Source: Acinetobacter sp.
Lineage (GTDB): Bacteria > Pseudomonadota > Gammaproteobacteria > Pseudomonadales > Moraxellaceae
Length of the DNA: 10,971 nt
Direction of reading: 5' to 3'
Assembly (NCBI GenBank): GCA_030152605.1
Contig: JASLJB010000303.1
Coordinates: 1 to 10,971 of the forward strand
Shown here: one piece after another, positions 1 to 5,341 of the stretch
Layout of the letters: each line of letters starts with the position of its first letter
How positions within the stretch are numbered: position 1 is the stretch's first letter
Made by a program: the position numbers and the translations under genes
Notes under the pieces: model-generated
What the model saw: the letters and a program-made list of their open reading frames with translations, nothing else
What the model was told of the DNA's origin: nothing
Databases searched by the model: none

Positions 1-77
1 CCGCCACTGCGTTGGATAAAGCCGAAGCCTTTAGTATCGTTGAACCATTTAACTACGCCTTGTTCGCGAGCTGTCAT
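1..77 (-). CDS. cspA: Cold-shock protein of the CspA family, N-terminal part only
   Basis: This small nucleic-acid-binding protein with a CSD/OB fold acts in the cytoplasm as an RNA chaperone. The gene runs off the left edge, so only the first 25 codons are visible. They read MTAREQGVVKWFNDTKGFGF followed by IQRSG. This contains the conserved KWFN stretch and the RNP1 motif KGFGFI of cold-shock domains, with aromatic residues that stack on RNA bases. The ATG at 75-77 is preceded on the minus strand by AGAGGA, a good ribosome-binding site (85-90) ending 7 bases upstream. It is divergent from the TusA-like gene. Cold-shock proteins have many paralogues in one genome, so the symbol names the family; it does not prove that this is the cold-induced copy. 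The rest of the protein lies outside the window. Confidence 0.93.
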   Translation of the reverse strand, partial: MTAREQGVVKWFNDTKGFGFIQRSG

Positions 78-288
78 AAGTTAATCCTCTGTAATTAAGA
101 TAGAAGGACCACCCGGTGTTGCAAACAGCAGAGCAAACAAGTATTTAAAATATTTTGTAATTTCAAAGCTTGTAATCATTCTGTAAAACTATTAACAAAA
201 TCCCGGTTACATCCATAAGTAAGATGGGAGTTAAAATAATTAGTATTATCGTAAAACCCAAGTACTGCCTGAGCTTAACATGGCTTCG
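78..288 (-). promoter_or_regulatory. Long AT-rich leader of the cold-shock gene with a possible RBS-masking hairpin
   Basis: This is the inferred untranslated leader between the promoter at 295-324 and the cold-shock ATG. I see no open reading frame of note in it. Close to the start codon, the ribosome-binding site AGAGGA (85-90) can pair with an upstream TCCTTCT (102-108). That gives six base pairs with one bulged U and an 11-base loop, extendable by two G-U pairs. Such pairing could tune translation with temperature, as known for the cspA leader of Escherichia coli. No copy of the E. coli cold-box sequence was recognised. The pairing is seen; the regulation is inferred. Confidence 0.35.
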
Positions 289-294
289 CCCCAA

Positions 295-324
295 ATAATA
301 GATTTTTTTGATTAAATTTAACAA
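295..324 (-). promoter_or_regulatory. Probable sigma70 promoter of the cold-shock gene
   Basis: On the minus strand a -35 element TTGTTA (319-324) is followed after 18 bases by a -10 element TATTAT (295-300), five of six matches to consensus. Transcription would begin near 288, giving a leader of about 210 bases before the cold-shock ATG. Long leaders are typical of cspA-type mRNAs. The prediction rests on motif reading only. Confidence 0.5.
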
Positions 325-435
325 AAACGATTGTAATTTATTTACAACCTAAAACACACACGCATAATAAACATTAAAATCAACAACTTAAACCAATTCT
401 CGGCTAATTTTAACCTTATGTCCACACAGTTCAGT

Positions 436-441
436 TATACT
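436..441 (+). promoter_or_regulatory. Possible -10 element for the TusA-like gene
   Basis: TATACT matches the sigma70 -10 consensus at five of six positions. No good -35 lies 16-18 bases upstream; TTAACC at 410-415 would need a 20-base spacer. Initiation about 7 bases downstream would fall at the upstream ATG (447), which favours translation from the ATG at 477 unless the message is leaderless. Confidence 0.3.
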
Positions 442-476
442 ATTGCATGTTTAAAACGAGCCCTCTCAAGCCCATT

Positions 477-701
477 ATGAGCCAGCCCATCGTTATAGAT
501 GCATTAGGTCAACCCTGCCCAATGCCGTTACTTATGTTAAAACGTGAACTTAAAAAAGTAGCCCCAAATCAAAATATTTTACTCAAATCTTCTGACCCAC
601 ATAGTGAAATCGATATATTACGCTATTGCCAATTGAATCAAATCCCTTGTAAATTCAACAAAATTTCACAGTTTGAGTATCATTACTTCATTGAATCTTA
701 A
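477..701 (+). CDS. TusA-family sulfurtransferase-like small protein
   Basis: The protein has 74 residues from the ATG at 477, or 84 from the ATG at 447. Near the N-terminus it shows the family signature IDALGQPCPMPLLMLKREL, with the CPxP motif whose cysteine (residue 14 from ATG 477) carries persulfide sulfur in TusA. The TusA fold motif SSDPHSEIDILRYC follows near residue 40. TusA relays sulfur from cysteine desulfurase toward tRNA thiolation and other pathways. YedF/YeeD-type relatives share the motif, so the exact role is open. I prefer the start at 477 because it fits the usual spacing of the CPxP motif from the N-terminus (Cys19 in E. coli TusA) and because a possible -10 box abuts the upstream ATG. 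Neither start has a clear Shine-Dalgarno sequence. It lies directly upstream of rpoH on the same strand, 141 bases away, and may be partly co-transcribed. Confidence 0.85.
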   Translation: MSQPIVIDALGQPCPMPLLMLKRELKKVAPNQNILLKSSDPHSEIDILRYCQLNQIPCKFNKISQFEYHYFIES

Positions 702-718
702 TTATTTTCATTTAAACT
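691..718 (+). promoter_or_regulatory. Possible sigma70 promoter for rpoH
   Basis: TTGAAT (691-696) and TAAACT (713-718) are separated by 16 bases and match the -35 and -10 consensus at four positions each. The -35 lies in the last codons of the TusA-like gene. The implied start near 725 would give rpoH a leader of about 118 bases. This is weak evidence, as AT-rich DNA yields such matches readily. Confidence 0.25.
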
Positions 719-824
719 TAATGCATTCAAAAGTGTATATCATTTTACATTTCTATACCCAAACTCCCTTACCAATCGCAATTAATCAATCTAAGATGAA
801 CGCATTGGTTACAATACAAAGCAA

Positions 825-839
825 TTCCCATAAGGAGAA
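825..839 (+). promoter_or_regulatory. rpoH ribosome-binding site inside a small hairpin
   Basis: AAGGAG (832-837) is a strong Shine-Dalgarno sequence 5 bases before the rpoH ATG and fixes that start. It also sits in a possible local hairpin: TTC-CC (825-829) pairs with GG-A-GAA (834-839) with one bulged A and an AUAA loop. A second option pairs TAAGGAG (831-837) with CTCCCTTA (764-771) with one bulged C. Both would mask the site. The stems are weak and their role is inferred. Confidence 0.3.
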
Positions 840-842
840 CTC

Positions 843-1709
843 ATGCGCGACAGCAGCAATCAATTGATGCCCCTGTCATTATCTGCGCCTGGCGTAAATC
901 TTGGTGCTTATATCAGCAATGTGAATCAGATCCCAATTTTAACGGCAGAGCAAGAGAAAGAACTGGCAGACCGTTATTATTATGATCAAGATTTAGATGC
1001 TGCCAAAATGCTTGTGATGTCTCATTTGCGTTTCGTAGTACATATTGCGCGTAGTTATGCGGGTTATGGCTTACCCCAAGGGGATCTGATTCAAGAAGGT
1101 AATCTTGGTCTCATGAAAGCCGTGAAACGCTTTGACCCCACCATGGGGGTTCGCCTGGTGTCCTTTGCCGTACACTGGATCAAAGCCGAAATACATGAAT
1201 ACGTGATTCGTAATTGGCGTATTGTCAAAATTGCAACCACCAAAGCGCAACGTAAGTTGTTCTTCAATCTACGAAGTTTAAAAAAGTCGAGCAAAAAACT
1301 GACCCTTGCTGAGGCACAGTCGATTGCTGAAGATTTAAATGTCACTGCAGAGCAAGTGATTGAAATGGAAGGTCGTCTAACTGCCTATGATGCAGCTTTT
1401 GAAGCGCAAGGCGATGACGATGATAACTCAGCACCAGTTGCACCGGCACTCTATCTCGAAGACAACCGATACGATCCCGCCCGTTTAGTTGAAAATGAAG
1501 ACTACGAGCAACAAAGTAATCTGGCTTTACATGATGCGATGGATCAACTCGATGATCGTTCACGTAATATTTTACAACGTCGTTGGTTAGATGATGACAA
1601 ATCAACCTTACATGAATTGGCCTCCGAATATAACGTTTCTGCTGAACGTATTCGCCAACTCGAAAAAAATGCCATGGAAAAGATTAAAGTCGCCATGTCT
1701 TCAAACTAA
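843..1709 (+). CDS. rpoH: RNA polymerase heat-shock sigma factor RpoH (sigma 32)
   Basis: RpoH directs RNA polymerase to chaperone and protease promoters during heat stress. The 288-residue protein is close to E. coli RpoH (284). Region 2 spans roughly residues 50-130 and includes SHLRFVVHIARSYAGYGLP and the DNA-melting stretch VSFAVHWIKAEIHEYVIRNW. The RpoH box QRKLFFNLR (136-144), diagnostic for this sigma class, follows. An acidic linker GDDDDNSAP lies near 190-198. Region 4, with a helix-turn-helix, spans about 235-285 and includes STLHELASEYNVSAERIRQL. The ATG at 843 has AAGGAG at 832-837. The region 2.1 segment LDAAKMLVMSHL keeps residues equivalent to E. coli Leu47 and Ala50, with Val for Ile54, positions that affect turnover by FtsH in E. 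coli. A terminator lies 16 bases after the stop, so rpoH ends its transcript. Its leader may contain a temperature-sensitive structure. Confidence 0.98.
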   Translation: MRDSSNQLMPLSLSAPGVNLGAYISNVNQIPILTAEQEKELADRYYYDQDLDAAKMLVMSHLRFVVHIARSYAGYGLPQGDLIQEGNLGLMKAVKRFDPTMGVRLVSFAVHWIKAEIHEYVIRNWRIVKIATTKAQRKLFFNLRSLKKSSKKLTLAEAQSIAEDLNVTAEQVIEMEGRLTAYDAAFEAQGDDDDNSAPVAPALYLEDNRYDPARLVENEDYEQQSNLALHDAMDQLDDRSRNILQRRWLDDDKSTLHELASEYNVSAERIRQLEKNAMEKIKVAMSSN

Positions 1710-1724
1710 ACTTTTACATCAACT

Positions 1725-1750
1725 AAAGGACATTTCGGTGTCCTTTTTTT
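1725..1750 (+). terminator. Rho-independent terminator of rpoH
   Basis: AAAGGACA (1725-1732) pairs with TGTCCTTT (1739-1746) around a TTTCGG loop, followed by an unbroken T run to 1750. The hairpin begins 16 bases after the rpoH stop codon and separates it from the DUF423 gene. Confidence 0.88.
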
Positions 1751-1844
1751 ATGAGCGCTTCACGCGATAAGCTGCTTTTATCTTTATAAGCGACAAAGAT
1801 TTATGCTAATGTTAGACAAAATTTGATTGAGATAAATACAGCTT

Positions 1845-2210
1845 ATGTGGATCGCTATTGCAGCACTCAATTTAGCATGTGCTGTCATTTTAGGTGCTTT
1901 CGGTGCGCATGGATTAAAGTCTTTCGCAGGCACTGAACAGCTCGCTTGGTGGGCAACAGCCACGGATTATTTTTTCTATCATGCACTTGGCTTATTATTG
2001 CTGGGCATACTGGCGAAAGTGATCCCACAACTCCCCATCAAACTGAGTTTTATCTGCCTACAAATAGGTATCATTTTTTTCTGTGGTTCTCTATACCTCA
2101 TGGGTCTCGGTCTACCTAAAATCTTTGGCATCATCACCCCGATCGGTGGTGCGTTTATGATTTTAGGTTGGTTAGTCTTGGCTTGGAATGCATTGAAACA
2201 TGCTCGTTAA
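1845..2210 (+). CDS. DUF423 family small membrane protein (YgdD-like)
   Basis: This is a 121-residue integral inner-membrane protein of unknown function. Four hydrophobic segments can be read at about residues 2-22, 43-61, 66-88 and 92-115, with short polar links. The family features GAFGAHGLK (17-25) and YHALGLL (45-51) are present, and the length fits the family (about 120-130). The first segment may act as an uncleaved signal anchor. The ATG at 1845 fits the start of the first membrane segment, but the Shine-Dalgarno sequence is weak (GAG near 1829). A possible -10 TATGCT at 1802-1807 lies upstream with a poor -35. A terminator after rpoH separates it from the preceding gene. No terminator separates it from thiS 59 bases downstream, so it may share a transcript with thiSG. 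No biochemical role can be assigned from the sequence. Confidence 0.92.
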   Translation: MWIAIAALNLACAVILGAFGAHGLKSFAGTEQLAWWATATDYFFYHALGLLLLGILAKVIPQLPIKLSFICLQIGIIFFCGSLYLMGLGLPKIFGIITPIGGAFMILGWLVLAWNALKHAR

Positions 2211-2269
2211 TCTTGCTGCCCTCTCCGTCAAACTTTCAGCGATGCCCCAAATTTGAATATGGGTTTGTA

Positions 2270-2467
2270 ATGCAAATTTATTTAAATGGTCAACTTCAGG
2301 ACACGCACTGTCAAAACTTGTTAGAACTGATTCAAATGCTTTCCCTAGAGGGAAAACGTTTTGCGGTGGAATGCAACGAAAAAATCATTTCCAAGAGTCA
2401 GTTACAACACACCCCGATTGCCAATCAAGATCGTATTGAAATAATACAAGCCGTAGGTGGCGGCTAA
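2270..2467 (+). CDS. thiS: Sulfur carrier protein ThiS
   Basis: ThiS is a ubiquitin-like carrier in thiamin thiazole synthesis. Its C-terminal glycine is adenylated by ThiF, converted to a thiocarboxylate, and donates sulfur to ThiG. The protein has 65 residues, the usual length (66 in E. coli). It opens MQIYLNGQLQ, a beta-grasp strand typical of the family, and contains DRIEIIQAVGGG at the end, with the required Gly-Gly tail directly before the stop. The reading frame stays open upstream to about 2168, but the ATG at 2270 is chosen because homologues begin MQI at this point. The Shine-Dalgarno sequence is weak (TGGG near 2260-2263). thiG begins 13 bases after the stop. No thiF, thiH/thiO or other thi gene is in the window, and I see no TPP riboswitch in the 59 bases upstream. 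Confidence 0.95.
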   Translation: MQIYLNGQLQDTHCQNLLELIQMLSLEGKRFAVECNEKIISKSQLQHTPIANQDRIEIIQAVGGG

Positions 2468-2480
2468 TATGGAGCTTTGC

Positions 2481-3266
2481 ATGGAAGACACCCCTCTCGT
2501 CATTGGTACACGTCGTTTCAATTCAAGACTTTTGGTCGGAACTGGCAAATATAAAGACCTGAACGAAACCGACTTGGCGATTCAAGCCAGTGCAGCAGAG
2601 ATCGTGACTGTGGCGATTCGTCGCGTCAATATTGGTCAGCACCCTGATCAACCCAATTTACTCTCGGTCATTCCCCCTGAGAAATACACCATCCTGCCCA
2701 ACACCGCTGGTTGCTTTGATGCAGACAGTGCTGTGCGCACCTGTATGCTCGCGCGCGAGCTGCTAGATGGACACAATTTAGTGAAACTCGAAGTGCTGGG
2801 TGATGAGAAAACCCTCTACCCCAACGTCACCGAGACCCTCAAAGCCGCACGTACTTTGATTGATGATGGTTTCGAAGTCATGGTCTACACCTCGGACGAT
2901 CCGATTATTGCACTTGAGCTTGAAAAGATGGGCTGTGTTGCGGTGATGCCACTGGGGAGTTTGATTGGCTCCGGCTTGGGAATCTTAAATCCACATACGC
3001 TCTCCATCATCAAAGAGAACGCCAATGTGCCAATCTTGGTCGATGCTGGGGTTGGAACAGCCAGTGATGCTGCGATTGCGATGGAGCTTGGCTGTGATGG
3101 TGTCTTGATGAACACCGCGATTGCTGCGGCTCAGCATCCAATTTTGATGGCCTCTGCCATGAAAAAAGCAGTTGAGGCAGGACGCGAAGCCTATCTTGCA
3201 GGTCGTATGCCTGCAAAACGTATGGCCAATGCCAGTTCGCCGGAAACTGGTTATTTCTTTAAATAA
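2481..3266 (+). CDS. thiG: Thiazole synthase ThiG
   Basis: ThiG condenses 1-deoxy-D-xylulose 5-phosphate, dehydroglycine and sulfur from ThiS-thiocarboxylate into the thiazole phosphate moiety of thiamin. It is a cytoplasmic TIM-barrel enzyme. From the ATG at 2481 it has 261 residues (E. coli ThiG: 256). Visible family features are RLLVGTGKYKD near 16-26, the PNTAGC segment at 73-78, the Schiff-base lysine in VKLEVLGD (Lys102), MPLGSLIGSGLGILNP near 156-171 and LVDAGVGTASDAA near 186-198. Two earlier in-frame starts exist (GTG 2457, ATG 2469). The 2481 ATG is preferred because GGAG at 2471-2474 lies 6 bases upstream and because the protein then begins MEDTPLVIG like homologues. It follows thiS by 13 bases, so the two form a translational pair. 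A strong terminator lies downstream. Confidence 0.97.
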   Translation: MEDTPLVIGTRRFNSRLLVGTGKYKDLNETDLAIQASAAEIVTVAIRRVNIGQHPDQPNLLSVIPPEKYTILPNTAGCFDADSAVRTCMLARELLDGHNLVKLEVLGDEKTLYPNVTETLKAARTLIDDGFEVMVYTSDDPIIALELEKMGCVAVMPLGSLIGSGLGILNPHTLSIIKENANVPILVDAGVGTASDAAIAMELGCDGVLMNTAIAAAQHPILMASAMKKAVEAGREAYLAGRMPAKRMANASSPETGYFFK

Positions 3267-3295
3267 TCAAGATATAAATAGCCAACTCGCTATTT

Positions 3296-3338
3296 AAAAA
3301 AATCCCCCAAATAACACAAAGTGATTTGGGGGATTTTT
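3296..3338. terminator. Bidirectional Rho-independent terminator between thiG and the GST gene
   Basis: AAAAATCCCCCAAAT (3298-3312) pairs perfectly with ATTTGGGGGATTTTT (3324-3338) around an 11-base loop. A T run follows on the plus strand, and the A run at 3296-3302 gives seven U on the minus strand. It ends both thiSG and the convergent GST gene. A smaller inverted repeat TAAATAGC/GCTATTTA (3275-3282/3289-3296) precedes it. Confidence 0.92.
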
Positions 3339-3363
3339 CTTTGTTCAACTTTACAAATTTTAG

Positions 3364-3975
3364 TTAGGCAATTAAGCCTTCATCACGCATCGCGATTTGA
3401 ACAGACTGACGTGCTGCAACTTTTTCTCTTAAGGCTAGAATACAGGCAAAGCCTGAAAGATCATGCTTGATCAGTTTCGACCAATTCGTAATCACAAATA
3501 AATAAGCATCGGCAGGACCAAAGTTATCATTCACCAAATAATCAAAATCCGAGCCAGAGAGATAGTTTTCAATATAATTTAAGACTTTATCGATCTCTGC
3601 ATAGCCGCGCTGCTTTTGCTCATCATTTAAAGGGCCGGAGAAAAATACCGAATATGCATCATGCAATTCAGAGTTCAGATAACCGAGCCACTCAAGTACT
3701 TTGGCACGCCCCAAGCCTGATGGCGGAATGAGATCTTGTTTTGGATCATGTTGAGCTAAAAAAGGTAAAATCGCGACATTTTCCGTTAAAATCAAGCCCG
3801 GATTAATTTCCAGTGCAGGGACGTAGCCCTTGGCATTGATGCTGTAGTAGTCTTTGCCTTTTTCTGTTGTATGTGTCTTTAAATCAACGCGTTCCAAGTC
3901 AAAATCGACGTTAATTTCATTTAAAATAATATGAGCAGCCAGTGAGCATGCGCCCGGTGAATAATACAACTTCAT
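3364..3975 (-). CDS. gstA: Glutathione S-transferase, beta class (GstA-like)
   Basis: This is a 203-residue cytoplasmic glutathione transferase, close in length and motif order to E. coli GstA (201). The N-terminal thioredoxin-like domain (about 1-80) has MKLYYSPGACSLA with Cys10, the glutathione-contacting cysteine of beta-class enzymes. It also has GYVPAL with the cis-proline (Pro53) and LTENVAIL with Glu65, which binds the glutathione glutamyl group. The helical C-terminal domain has SELHDAY, whose His105 corresponds to the conserved His106, and the folding motif GPADAYLF near 153-160. The ATG is preceded on the minus strand by AAGGAA, a good ribosome-binding site. No convincing promoter was found upstream, although the terminator at 4081-4116 implies one between there and the gene. 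Likely roles are conjugation of glutathione to electrophiles or peroxide defence. The substrate cannot be told, and the symbol marks similarity to E. coli GstA only. Confidence 0.92.
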   Translation of the reverse strand: MKLYYSPGACSLAAHIILNEINVDFDLERVDLKTHTTEKGKDYYSINAKGYVPALEINPGLILTENVAILPFLAQHDPKQDLIPPSGLGRAKVLEWLGYLNSELHDAYSVFFSGPLNDEQKQRGYAEIDKVLNYIENYLSGSDFDYLVNDNFGPADAYLFVITNWSKLIKHDLSGFACILALREKVAARQSVQIAMRDEGLIA

Positions 3976-4080
3976 GTTCGTTCCTTGTTATTGGTCTACT
4001 TAATGTTTTAATTTGCTTTACAACAACATGCAAGCACTGCACTGTATAATTTTAAAATAAACCCCAAATTTGAACATTAT

Positions 4081-4116
4081 TAAAACAAACAGCCCGATGC
4101 ATTCACATCGGGCTGT
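4081..4116 (-). terminator. Rho-independent terminator after the KAS III gene
   Basis: On the minus strand an 11-bp perfect GC-rich stem (arms 4106-4116 and 4089-4099, core CAGCCCGATG/CATCGGGCTG) with a 6-base loop is followed by TTTGTTTT. It lies about 72 bases past the KAS III stop codon and ends the hrpA-KAS III transcript before the GST gene. Confidence 0.88.
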
Positions 4117-4188
4117 CGCTTTCAAACGCTTACTTTGATGTTCAATCGATGCTCGCGCTTAAGTGCAGTATTTCCAGTTCAAGCTGTT

Positions 4189-5307
4189 TTAGGCAACAAC
4201 GTGTTTTTTGACCAAGATTGAGCCAACTGAATAGCCCGCACCAAAGGAACACAATACGCCATACTCGCCATCATCCACTTGATCTGCTGAACGATGCAAC
4301 GCAATGATGACACCGGCAGAGGAAGTATTGGCAAATTCATCCAAGATGATCGGTACAAGGTTTGGATCTGCTTCGGCCGCGGCCTTACCCACCACCAACT
4401 TCAAGATCAGTTCATTCATACTGGCATTGGCTTGGTGTAACCAGAAACGCTTGACTTGCTCAGGCTGAATTTGGTTTTTTTCCAATTGTTTGCTAATGAT
4501 TTTAGCCACCAAAGGACACACTTCTTTAAACACTTTACGGCCATCTTGACGGAATTGTTTATCGTCTTTCACCGCATCTTCGCTACGATTTAAGAAGCCA
4601 AAGTTGTTGCGGATATTGTTGGAAAACTGGGTAAACAAATGCGTATCAACAATCTCAAAACCGGTTTTAGTTTCAGTGTTTTCAATAATCGATGCCGTCG
4701 CAACATCACCAAAGATAAAGTGACAATCACGTGAACGATAGTCGGTATGACCTGAAGTAATCTCAACGTTGACCAACAACACACGGCGCGCGCCAGATTG
4801 AATCGCGTCATAGGCCTGCTTCAATCCAAAAGTCGCTGCAGAACAGGCGACATTCATATCATACGCATAACCTTGGATACCAAGTTCAGTTTGGATCTCA
4901 ATCGCAACAGCAGGATAAGCACGTTGTAAGTTTGAACAAGCCAAAATCACCACATCGATATCTTCGGCCGTCACGCCGGCATTTTGCATCGCTTGTTTGG
5001 CGGCAGTCACGCCCCACTCAGCTTGAATTGAAAGCTGATCTTCATCACGCTCAGTCAAATAAGGACGTAAACGCTTAGGGTCTAAGATGCCTGATTTCTC
5101 AATCACATAACGGCTTTTCACACCTGAAGCTTTTTCAATGAATGCTGCACTGGAGCCACGTAAGGCGGTCAATTCACCTGATGCGATTTGATCTGCATGC
5201 TCATGGTTATACTGTTCCACATAAGCATTTAAACTTTCAACCAACTCTTCATTACTAATCGCCTGTTCAGGATGATACAAACCTGTACCTGTAATACGAA
5301 TGCCCAT
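4189..5307 (-). CDS. Beta-ketoacyl-ACP synthase III, long form (FabH-like)
   Basis: This is a thiolase-fold condensing enzyme that joins an acyl-CoA to malonyl-ACP. The KAS III catalytic triad is complete: Cys155 in NVACSAATFG, His291 in WLHQANASMN and Asn327 in EFANTSSAG. The glycine-rich C-terminal motif SFGAGYSVGS (354-363) is present. At 372 residues it exceeds E. coli FabH (317), mainly through an extended N-terminal region (about 20-95) with NEELVESLNAYVEQYN and FIEKASGVKSRYVI. This resembles, from memory, Pseudomonas aeruginosa PA3286, which takes a medium-chain acyl-CoA from beta-oxidation as primer. It may therefore use longer primers than acetyl-CoA, but this is inference, so no symbol is given. 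The ATG has AAGGAG (5314-5319) 6 bases upstream. It starts 34 bases after hrpA ends, with no terminator between, so the two are probably co-transcribed. Confidence 0.94.
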   Translation of the reverse strand: MGIRITGTGLYHPEQAISNEELVESLNAYVEQYNHEHADQIASGELTALRGSSAAFIEKASGVKSRYVIEKSGILDPKRLRPYLTERDEDQLSIQAEWGVTAAKQAMQNAGVTAEDIDVVILACSNLQRAYPAVAIEIQTELGIQGYAYDMNVACSAATFGLKQAYDAIQSGARRVLLVNVEITSGHTDYRSRDCHFIFGDVATASIIENTETKTGFEIVDTHLFTQFSNNIRNNFGFLNRSEDAVKDDKQFRQDGRKVFKEVCPLVAKIISKQLEKNQIQPEQVKRFWLHQANASMNELILKLVVGKAAAEADPNLVPIILDEFANTSSAGVIIALHRSADQVDDGEYGVLCSFGAGYSVGSILVKKHVVA

Positions 5308-5341
5308 GCAAAACTCCTTGCGCTAAATACATGTTGTAATA

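Noticed and set aside
673..867. Reading frame overlapping the end of the TusA-like gene and the start of rpoH
   Set aside because: No start signal and no recognisable protein features; it overlaps rpoH in another frame and covers the presumed rpoH leader.
2168..2269. Longer version of ThiS starting about 34 codons upstream
   Set aside because: The extra residues overlap the DUF423 gene, show no family similarity, and ThiS proteins normally begin at the MQI found at 2270.
3275..3296. Inverted repeat TAAATAGC/GCTATTTA as a separate terminator
   Set aside because: It is AT-rich, weak, and followed by A on the plus strand; the adjacent GC-rich hairpin at 3296-3338 explains termination in both directions.
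2245..4077. Shared 16-base motif CCCCAAATTTGAAYAT at 2245-2260 and 4062-4077, both intergenic
   Set aside because: A 15 of 16 match between two sites is about what chance predicts when all pairs in an 11-kb window on both strands are compared, and no third full copy was found.
3976..4080. Promoter for the GST gene
   Set aside because: TATACA-like and TAAAAC-like -10 boxes exist on the minus strand, but none has an acceptable -35 at proper spacing, so no site is called although one is expected.
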